Origin: Raffaelea ambrosiae
Taxonomy: Eukaryota; Ascomycota; Sordariomycetes; Ophiostomatales; Ophiostomataceae
DNA length: 64,000 nt
Reading direction: 5' to 3'
NCBI GenBank assembly: GCA_002778195.1
Contig: PCDI01000004.1
Location: forward strand, 2,374,418-2,438,417
The position numbers were made by a program, and so were the translations under genes. Every line of letters begins with the position of its first letter. The first letter of the stretch is position 1. The notes beneath the pieces are model-generated. The model saw nothing but the letters and a program-made list of their open reading frames with translations. It had not been told where the DNA came from and ran no database searches. This document shows, in pieces, positions 56,110 through 64,000 of this stretch.

Positions 56110-57288
56110 ATGGCCTCCCCCGAGGAACAGCAGCCAAAACCCATTGCGGAAGAGGCCGTCAATGAACTTCTGATCAGCCTTGGCCTGCCAAAGGCCACCA
56201 GCATCGTCGTACCTCATGTTACGGCTGCGTACCATGCCATCTACCTGATTACGCTTCCCGAAAATGACCAGTCAAAGCCGCACACCGAGCTGGTGCTGCG
56301 CGTATCAGGCAATCACATCCCGGCCATCAAAACGAAGAACGAGGTCGGCATCATGGCCTGGGTCGCACGCAACACAAAGATCCCCGTGCCGGAAGTGGTC
56401 GCCTACGATGCATCGACTAGAAACGCGATTGGGCACGAATTCACGCTGCTTTCGCGAGCCGCGGGCAAAACGCTCACTGACATTAACTCGTCTTTGAGCG
56501 AGGCGGAGCTGGACGGCATCCTCGACCAGCTTATCGACATTCTCATGGAGCTGCACAGCCATGAGTGGCACCACATTGGCGGACTCAACCTGGATGCGGA
56601 TGATGGCAAGATCGTGCCCGCCCGTGTGGTCGACGAGACCTTTTGGCAAGCCGGCGATCTTGGGCTCTGGCCGCCGGGCGAGACAGTCGAGAGCCTCAAT
56701 GTGGCTGGGCCGTATACGTCGTGGACAGAGATGGCGGCCGCCTATGTGCGGCTCTACATACGGCTGGTTCAAGTCCACGACAAGCTCGCCTTTATGCGAG
56801 ATGTGATCCCTCGCCTGCGAGCGTTTGCAGAGAAGATCACCAAGCCGTACGCGGCACCGGCCCTCAATGCCACGTCCAAGTCTCGATTCGTGCTTGCCCA
56901 CAAGGACCTGCACTTTGCCAACTTGCTCTACGAAAACGGCCGCATCTCGGCCGTGCTAGACTGGGAGTTTTCCCAGATTGCGCCCAATCCACTGTGGAAT
57001 CCGCGCAAAGCATTCCTGTGGAACGGACAATCGGACGACGGCAGCCTGACCGAGAAGCGCCGGCTGGTGGCGCGGTTCGAGGACCGTGTACGAGCACGAG
57101 GCGATGCACAAACAACGAAGCTCTTGTTGGACGGCCAGCATTATGCATCACCCGAACAAGATGCCATGCAGTGTGTTGTGGATTATCTACGAGCCATCAC
57201 AGAAGTGGCGCCACGTGGAGGACGAGAAAGCGTGCTGCCAGGATGGAAGAACACAGTCCTCGAGAACTTGGCCAAGTTTGATGTTTGA
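56110..57288 (+). CDS. APH-family phosphotransferase (aminoglycoside phosphotransferase/choline kinase fold)
   Basis: A single exon of 392 residues. The kinase-like fold is visible: a nucleotide-binding N-lobe with LVLRVSG (Arg in place of the usual Lys) and the conserved Glu in KTKNEVGIMAWV, LVLRVSG being followed by PVPEVVAYD and GHEFTLLSRAAGKTL. The catalytic loop is HKDLHFANLL at residues 264-273 (HxD-x4-N) and the metal-binding motif is VLDWEFS (D284, E286). This is the pattern of the fungal APH (PF01636) proteins, which phosphorylate small molecules or hydroxylated metabolites. Substrate is unknown, and no antibiotic role is implied. The helical insert GDLGLWPPGETVESLN is typical of fungal members. 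No targeting signal. It converges on the DUF8021-like gene, with stops 103 bases apart. Confidence 0.88.
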   Translation: MASPEEQQPKPIAEEAVNELLISLGLPKATSIVVPHVTAAYHAIYLITLPENDQSKPHTELVLRVSGNHIPAIKTKNEVGIMAWVARNTKIPVPEVVAYDASTRNAIGHEFTLLSRAAGKTLTDINSSLSEAELDGILDQLIDILMELHSHEWHHIGGLNLDADDGKIVPARVVDETFWQAGDLGLWPPGETVESLNVAGPYTSWTEMAAAYVRLYIRLVQVHDKLAFMRDVIPRLRAFAEKITKPYAAPALNATSKSRFVLAHKDLHFANLLYENGRISAVLDWEFSQIAPNPLWNPRKAFLWNGQSDDGSLTEKRRLVARFEDRVRARGDAQTTKLLLDGQHYASPEQDAMQCVVDYLRAITEVAPRGGRESVLPGWKNTVLENLAKFDV

Positions 57289-57390
57289 AGCCAGCATATG
57301 TACGATCTGTTGAGCTATGGATAAATACACACTGATACCTTCCTTCATTGCAGTATTATATCGACCGCGTTTTTTCCACTTTGCATTCTT

Positions 57391-58245
57391 TCAACTCCTC
57401 CAGCGCTTGACCGTGCTCGTGAGGTTGCGCATGACCGTCATCGTGTGCACATAGCGCAGCTTCCCGCTGTTGAGTCGGAACTCGTGGCTGTCGGCGCCGT
57501 TGCGCATCGTCTGGAAGACGCACAGAATGCTCACAGACCCGACCGTCTCGTCAATGACATAGCGCCGCTCCGTGTTCAGCGGCCACGTGCCGTTGGGGAT
57601 GCCCACGGCGCAGGTGTCGTTGGCCACTCCGGGTCCCGTGTAGGCCGAGCCTTCCATGCGATCGCACGGGAAGCCCCATGGTACGGTCCGGTTGGTCGGG
57701 TGGCCCCAGAGGTCCATGTAGGCATCGCCCGCCTCCTGGAGCGTCTCGCGCTGGTCTTGCTTGTCGGCCGGGATGGTGGCCCAGTCCTCTTTGAGGACGA
57801 GCTCCAGCGACTTGGAGGCGTTGAAGAGCCAGTCGCCGGTTGTCGTCACGACGCTGTCGATCAGTACCACCGAAGGCAGCACCGCCGTTCCATTGCTTCC
57901 AGCAGCAGCTGCGTTACCATTGTGGTGAATTTGTGTGCCGATCACATAAGGGCCATCCGTGGAGATGACCTCCGTATAGGTGGCGCACTGCTTCGTGTCG
58001 ACGGTTGTCTTGTTGTGGTCGATCTTGAAGGCTCTGGAGAGAACGCCCTTTTTGATGTCGACTATCTTGTTGTTCTCCTTGTACGTGATGGCACTGCCGG
58101 CTAGCGATGCATGGAGCTGTCCGTTGGTCTGCGAGACGAGGTAGCTGTCTGCCGCGGCCTTGAGTGCGGCACGATCACAGTCGGCAGCTGCCAAGGCAAG
58201 CAACGGGCTCAGAGTTGTGAGCCACAAAGCAGACTGAGACACCAT
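57391..58245 (-). CDS. Secreted glycoprotein, DUF8021-like
   Basis: 284 residues from the ATG at 58245; the in-frame ATG at 58344 would bury the signal peptide. The start MVSQSALWLTTLSPLLALAA is a clear secretion signal with predicted cleavage near residue 21, before DCDRAALKAAADSYLVSQTN. The mature part has about seven N-glycosylation sequons (NKT, NGT, NAS, NRT, NDT, NGT, NLT) and five cysteines. The C-terminal block GTWPLNTERRYVIDETVGSV, SILCVFQTM and EFRLNSGKLRYVHTMTVM resembles the SnoaL/NTF2-like DUF8021 domain found in many secreted ascomycete proteins. Function is unknown. It is followed on the plus strand side by the APH gene's converging end. Long plus-strand frame 57445-58104 is its antisense shadow. 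Confidence 0.82.
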   Translation of the reverse strand: MVSQSALWLTTLSPLLALAAADCDRAALKAAADSYLVSQTNGQLHASLAGSAITYKENNKIVDIKKGVLSRAFKIDHNKTTVDTKQCATYTEVISTDGPYVIGTQIHHNGNAAAAGSNGTAVLPSVVLIDSVVTTTGDWLFNASKSLELVLKEDWATIPADKQDQRETLQEAGDAYMDLWGHPTNRTVPWGFPCDRMEGSAYTGPGVANDTCAVGIPNGTWPLNTERRYVIDETVGSVSILCVFQTMRNGADSHEFRLNSGKLRYVHTMTVMRNLTSTVKRWRS

Positions 58246-61200
58246 CGCGAAGAATTTGCTGTTTTCAGATCTTTTACTATTACGTGCTGGGCCTGTTGAC
58301 TGTATATGCAACCTATGTGGATGTACGAGTGTATGTGTATACACAAACTGTGGATTCTAATTTCTTTGGGGGGGGGTCTAGGATCATGCCATTTTGCGAA
58401 GCTTTGAACATATACCTACAGCCTACACTGGGAAAAGAATATCCAGCAGAATCTGCCGGCTGCTCTCCCTGTTATGATGGCGGATTATAGACTTTGGAAA
58501 CAAATGACAACTCGGAAATTGCCATCTTGGTATCTCAATATAAGTGTGCAAGATCCCGGAATTTCTTCCTGACGACTCACCGGGCCGCTGTCAACCGGTT
58601 AAAATGCTCATGGCCAACCTTTTGTGTCGTTTGTACCTGCGTCCTATTTCCTTGTTTGTCTCTCCTACCAGCTGCTGTTGTGTCCTGACGTCGTCTAAAT
58701 TTGCTCTTGTTGGTTACGACATCTTGGGAGTTGTGCAATGTATTGCAGATCTGAGACTCCAATCGTTATAGGCTGATAAACACAAAAATGACAATACTGT
58801 CCCAGGCTGGGTCTCACTTGCCAAGATAGTCATTTTAATATCGTATCGTGAAGAAGCGCCGAAAGACCAACAAGAAGTTCCGTCTCACAAGGGAACGACG
58901 TCTCAGAAAAGGAGAGAATGTCTTGCCAAGGGAAGCCGCAAAGAGGACGGGATCCAATCATTTGGATTTGTCCGTTTTTATTGTGTTTTATTTTGTTTGG
59001 ACTACAGCAGAAAATTCTTCCTTGCAGTGAGAACGCCTCACGGACTGCCCGCCGCCAAGAGAGAGGCAGAGCAAGAGTGAGGATGAGAACCCCAGAGAGA
59101 CGGGGAGAGAAAACGGGCATATCATTGTAATATGAGTAAGCTTGCCGCCGATTTGCCAGCAGGCCCTTTTCGGTCGGACCTTCCACTCAGCCACCACGGA
59201 GGAGGATTATGCAAAGACAATTTCCCCCTCCAATCGTCGCACGACAGAGTCATTCTCTTTTTGTCTGCCCGCTCCGCCAATAACAGAAACCAGAATGGAC
59301 TTGTCTCCAGCCAAAATCGGACAACGCGATCGAGGGCTCTCCAACAGCGACCTCCGAATATGAGGCGTTCGGAGAACTGCATGCGACGTGGTATACACGA
59401 GGCAACCCCCTTTTTTGAATCTTTACCAAAGATCAAGTTCCAATATGGCCAGGGCGTTGTGCAAGGTGGGACGATCACATATGCAGACACAGGCACAGGT
59501 GCAGTGTCCTAGCATCCGGTGTAATAGCAAAGTTGGTAAGATACTTGCATCGTACATACTCGCACATACCACCGCAGTGCACAGCGAATTAAGGTTTCCG
59601 GGGAAAGGGAAGTTTATAGCGATATCGGACCTGAATAACATCAAGTAAATGCAATCGGGGGCAGTTTCTACATCGTTGTACACGGCACCATCTTTCGGGT
59701 TCCCCGCGAGAATCTCCCCTCGAAGAACGCATAGCAAAGTTACAGGGAGGGGGGGCGGGGGGTATGCTTCCAAGGGTCGGCAGTACGAGTAGAGTCAGCC
59801 CGATTTGGCCAGGGTGCTTGCAGGCTTCATTAATTACTTTGTATGCCCCGGGTGGTCCCGATATTGGGGACACATGACGGGAACGGTGTCCCTTGCGTAC
59901 AGGCACTGCCTTATCTGACATTGTGACAGATATGGACCGGGACGATTGTTGATTGCAGACAACTCGCAAATCAGAAACCGGGGATATATAGTAGTTATGG
60001 TGTAAATTGTAAAGAAGAAAGAAAGCGGGCAAACAGAGGGGGAAATACATCAAGGAGGACTTTTGCAGAAGAATATTTTTGGATTTGTTTTCCAGAGGAT
60101 TTTACTAAAAACAGAACACATGGCCAAAACAGACTAAAGTTGCGTCAATAATAATAGATAGGCGCCCGGCTAGGCTTTCGTGCTTGCAGAACCACCATCC
60201 TTGTCCCTAGTCGTTGGAGGCGCTTTTGAAGATACTGCAGGAAGGACCGAACAACAAAGGGCCTTGTTCAAAAATACCATGCAGCCCACTAGTCCTCGCA
60301 AACGGTTGTCAACTTTGGCAACTACATAGTAGCCCTTCTAGAACCAAATAAGACCTCGTCTCCCCTGTTTCTTTTCTGACGACAAAAAAACTTAGGCACT
60401 CCGGTCTCTTGCAACCTGTCCATTTTGGAAAACAGTCCCTTAGAGATCCCACACAATCTTGGGTGTAGCATGGTAGCATTCGCTGACGATTGGCACCAGG
60501 ATGCGGGGAACCACGACGAAAATGGGGGGCAGGTCATTTCCATGGGTAACTAACTCGTGCTGTGTTGCATTTTATGGAGGGTGCGGAACCAAACAAACTG
60601 GTGCGGGAAAGACACACCCTCTTCCTCAACAGCATGCAGGCTGTTCAAAGAGGAAAGGATTCCCGGATTTCCAGACCAGGGGGGGGGGGGGGGACGCGTG
60701 GTTTTCTTTTCCCATTTCCACCTCCATACGAGTGAGTGCCCTGTACGGGCACGGTAGCTAGTATGCGCGTATGCCACCCTTGGGACTGCGATATGGGTTG
60801 GACAAGGAGAGAGAGTATCCGGAATCAGGGACCAGCAACCGAGAAAGAGGCAACGCAAGCCGATGCCATAACGAAACAACAACAAAAAAAAAAAAATCAA
60901 AGAACAGAGAGAAGCGTGTGACCCATGTGCGGAAGGGAGCCAGGAGCGTAGGATTCGCTAATCAAGCAACCATAAGAGAGATGAGTGACGTTGCAACGGA
61001 AAGGCTGATGAGGCTTGTTGTAGTGGATGGGAGGAGAAAGGTTGAACACCCAACCCCCTCAGAAACGCCCGAAGCGCTGCCAAGCGGAAGCTGGGTCCCC
61101 CGTGATGACAGGTGACGACAGGCGACAAATGAGGAGAAGAGGGGGGCCGCCGCCGTACGGACGTGAGAGCGCTCTGCATTCGGGCGTACCTGCAAGGGAC

Positions 61201-61870
61201 GACCGAAGCGCTCGAGAAGGCCTAGTTTTTCCTGCCGAGGAAATGAGATACTATGTAACTAGTAACATCAGAGAAACCAGAGGCAGCAAACAAAATAGAG
61301 GGAGAGAAAATGGCGAGAAGGACCGCAGACTTTTGATTCTTGATTTTTTATTTTTATTTTTATTTTTCACAAGAAAAAAAGGCTTATCGTCATCCAGGTG
61401 TGGATCCAGACCGAATGGGGAAAGAAGAGGAAGAATGGTCTGGTACAGCTGAACGGGACGACCCTCGCGAAGTAGAACAACTACGATAGAGCGGCCGGGT
61501 GTTGTATTTTTTTTATTTTTATTTTTTTATTTTTTGGCCGTGAGGACGGAGATTTATTTTCAGAGGTATGCCACACTGGAAAGCTCGGTGGCGTGGCGCT
61601 TGCAGGACCTGTGCCACACACCAACCACTACGCAGGGTCCAGAGAGGGTCCCCACGACCACGACCAACCAAAAAAAGGACACCAGTCTTTTAGGGAAGGT
61701 ATCGTACAAGTGCATGCCTGTCCTGCAAGATTTTCTGGAAAGACCAATATTTTGCTGCACGCAAGCCTCCTCGGTGTGTGAGAGAGATAGACTCTAGCAA
61801 GAAACTAAAAGATGCCCAAAATGGCAAATTGCCAAAAAGGAAGGTAGGGGAGGTTCAGGAAAAAGCAAAA

Positions 61871-61910
61871 GAGCGAAAAGAGCGAAGAGAGCGAAGAGAG
61901 CGAAAAGAGC
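61871..61910 (+). repeat. GCGAAGAGA tandem repeat
   Basis: Four to five imperfect 9-base units (GCGAAAAGA, GCGAAGAGA). Purine-only repeat. Confidence 0.8.
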
Positions 61911-62971
61911 AGACAAGTCGATCGCCGTGTAACAGCCGCAAGCATCTCTGTATCCCACCGAAGCGTGTGATTGTCATACTTCGTATCGTCCAGTGGGCTC
62001 GGGCAGTTTTCCCGGTAGGATGCTGCCTGCCTGGTGTGTGGCTCATTGTGCCACTCGAGCTGGAGCCCAGCGCGATGGAATGCTTTCCATGGATGGCCCT
62101 GGAACATTGGGGGAGAGAGGGAGAGGGAGAGGGAGCCTGAGAGGGAGAGGGAGCCTGTTTTTGTGCTGGAATGCTGTGTACTAGTCAACTCGGAGTCTCT
62201 GGTTTACTGAACACTGAACACCGAGTGCTGGACACGGAAGAAGCTCTTGTATTTTTGGGTGGTCTGTGCTATGGGCGCCATCCACAATCGGGCTAAGCCC
62301 AATTTCTATATTCGAGCAGTACTTTCGAGCCTACTTTGCTTCTCTGGCTTGCTCGGCAAGTCAACAGAACGGCGGGAAAACGTGCTGCTTTTTTTTATTG
62401 AGCTCGGCTACAAGGAGAGACCTTTTTTCCTTCTTTCTTTCTTTGTTGCCCACCATGAAACCGGTCTGAGTTGCTGTGTCGTTGGCCCGTTTTCGCTTCG
62501 CGGCCGTGCCGCCTTTTTCGTTTCCGGGATACCATCGGTTTTTTTTTTGTTTTTTGGTTTGTGCGTGTTTGCTTCTTCCTCTCTGTCTAGGTTTTACTTG
62601 CTTTTTCCCCCTTCTTTCGACCCTCAGCTCAACTCTCTTTGCTTGCTTTGTTTTTGACGCGGAAGCTGGAGTCGGTCTGGAAAGCCGGAAGGGAGACAAG
62701 ACGTTTTGGCGGAATGGTGCCGACGCGTCAGACATGCCAGCTCGCTTGCTGGCTTGCTTTTTTATTTGATTTTTCTTCCCAGATATCAGAAACCCCGCGT
62801 GAGTGAGACGCAAGATTTCCTTCTTTTTTTAAAAATTTTTTATGCGGGCTTTTTTAGCACCTGTTTTGCGACCGGCTTGCGCTTCTGTGCGTTTTTGTTT
62901 GTCTTTGCTTGCTTTTTTTTCCGTCTATTGAGGCCATGCGTCAAGCACTTACACGCCTCGCAGCTCCCCGT

Positions 62972-63011
62972 CCAAGATCTTTTCCAAGATCGCTTCCAAG
63001 ATCGCTTCCAA
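62972..63011 (+). repeat. 12-base tandem repeat TTCCAAGATCGC
   Basis: Three near-perfect units of TTCCAAGATCGC preceded by a partial CCAAGATC copy. Confidence 0.85.
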
Positions 63012-63608
63012 GGCCCAACCATGGACAAGGTTGTACGCATACAGGGTAACCCTACCACGCGATGATCCGTACTTCACATCATCGCTTGTCCGGTATGAGA
63101 ACGGGGATCTAGAGAACGGGGCCTGCCTGTCTTTTTTTCCCGTCTTTTGCTAGGAAGCAAATGGCCCTTAGCCGCAACCCACTTCTCTGCTAAGTGGAGT
63201 TGTTCGTTGGAATGTACCTATGAGACGTCCTCTTGGTTTGGATCCAAACGACTTTTTGCTACTTCTCCCACTGCTTCCCGCTCGCTCTTGTCTTGCGGCC
63301 CGCCCGGTCCTCTTCCTAGTGCACGAGCGAGCTGTAGCCAGCCCAATGCATGACCTGAACCGAGACCTCGGAACCATCTCCAACTTGAAAAACTCCAGCC
63401 CGAGGCCCGGAGTGCAGCCCCAGAGCCCAGAGCCCAGAGAGCCCGGCAGCAGAAAATATTGGAAAAAAAAAAAGAAAACCATCCCAGCTGTGTCCAGCTG
63501 AATGAGACAACGCATGTGTATGATCCGCAGGAAAATCACGGCCCATGCCTCGAGCCCCAAAGGGGCGTGCCTGCCCTATTACATTCCACGGCTTGTCGAT
63601 TCCGAGAA

Positions 63609-63611
63609 AAG

Positions 63612-63639
<28 letters not shown>
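63609..63639 (+). repeat. Poly(A) homopolymer, about 31 bases
   Basis: The longest A run in the window, with no element body recognisable next to it. Confidence 0.9.
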
Positions 63640-63642
<3 letters not shown>

Positions 63643-64000
63643 AAAATTAACTACCCGCCCAAAAAATAACAAATAAAATAAAACCAAAAATAAAATCCAA
63701 CTTCAGATTTCAATAGGCTCGTCGTCTGTCTGTTTCCCCCAGTCCTGGACCCGCCATTGTATGGACAGTTGAACTACACAATCACTGCACTCCACACGCC
63801 ACACACCTTTTTTTTCCCTCGTCGGAGAACGAACACCCTCTGGGCAGTGCTAGTTGGGCTATGTATCTTACACGTAAGATGCTCGACCAGTACTTTGCAT
63901 GCACCCTTTACCCTTTCCGCTTTTTCTCTCCCAACACCACCACACAACAAAGACGCCGTATTGGCGGAGAGAAAGGCAGAAAGAGAGAGACAAGGCGTGG

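Larger units (their letters stand above)
58246..64000. other. Intergenic region at the right end, no supportable gene
   Basis: About 5.7 kb without a convincing gene. It contains G13 at 60680-60692, A runs at 60884-60896 and 63609-63639, T-rich stretches at 61,345-61,375 and 61,507-61,535, GCGAAGA-type tandem repeats at 61,871-61,910, GAGAGG repeats at 62,112-62,152, and TCCAAGATC repeats at 62,972-63,011. A short plus frame starting MDKVVRIQ at 63020 could be the first exon of a gene, but nothing downstream supports it. Confidence 0.45.

Noticed and set aside
57445..58104. 219-residue plus-strand frame
   Set aside because: Antisense to the secreted DUF8021-like gene; no motif.
63020..63065. 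Possible first exon MDKVVRIQ of a gene at the right edge
   Set aside because: A GT follows, but no downstream exon continues a recognisable protein before the end of the window.

Overview
This window is nuclear DNA of a filamentous ascomycete, most likely a Sordariomycete. The reasons are short GT-AG introns of about 60-90 bases, GC-rich coding regions with long Gln, Asn, Gly, Ala and Glu runs, an OMP decarboxylase (pyrG/pyr-4 type) carrying the large internal insertion seen in this group, a 26-residue Neurospora-type copper metallothionein with its single intron, and genes of the Pezizomycotina core set. I do not claim a genus.

Bases 1-15,300 are a compact housekeeping block of nine genes: NDUFAF5-like complex I assembly factor (-), AP-2 alpha adaptin (+), PITH-domain protein (+), CCDC25/Jlp2-type NFACT-R protein (-), mitochondrial ribosomal protein uL3m (+), COA1-type cytochrome oxidase assembly protein (-), a four-pass membrane protein (+), a 2H-phosphodiesterase/AKAP7-like protein with an RGG tract (+), and the 72-residue secretory-pathway protein Kish (+). 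Three of the nine serve the mitochondrial inner membrane or mitoribosome. Several genes are split into very small exons. Kish begins with an exon that is only the ATG. The CCDC25-like gene keeps its frame and its conserved Trp only if a one-nucleotide exon is spliced in.

Bases 15,300-32,300 hold no gene I can support. The stretch is normal in base composition and rich in homopolymers, purine/pyrimidine-skewed tracts, a (TG)23 microsatellite, short tandem repeats, and dispersed short palindromic motifs built from CTACTATGTATGTAC and GTACGAGTAC. No transposon coding sequence is recognisable. It runs into a 2.5 kb pyrimidine-rich leader with minisatellites in front of a Gln-rich TCP11/Sok1-family gene (34,848-37,316), which suggests that much of the stretch next to it may be regulatory.

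Bases 37,317-47,011 hold a 55-base assembly gap between homopolymers, an AT-rich patch, pyrG (-), an intron-containing elongator tRNA-Met (+), a region of decayed-looking minus-strand reading frames that includes a sequence spaced like a HET-s-related amyloid motif, and a small Asn-rich protein gene (-).

Bases 47,012-58,344 hold the metallothionein gene (+), two low-complexity fungal proteins of unknown function (-), an APH-family phosphotransferase (+), and a secreted DUF8021-like glycoprotein (-). From 58,345 to the end I see no supportable gene, only simple repeats and homopolymers.
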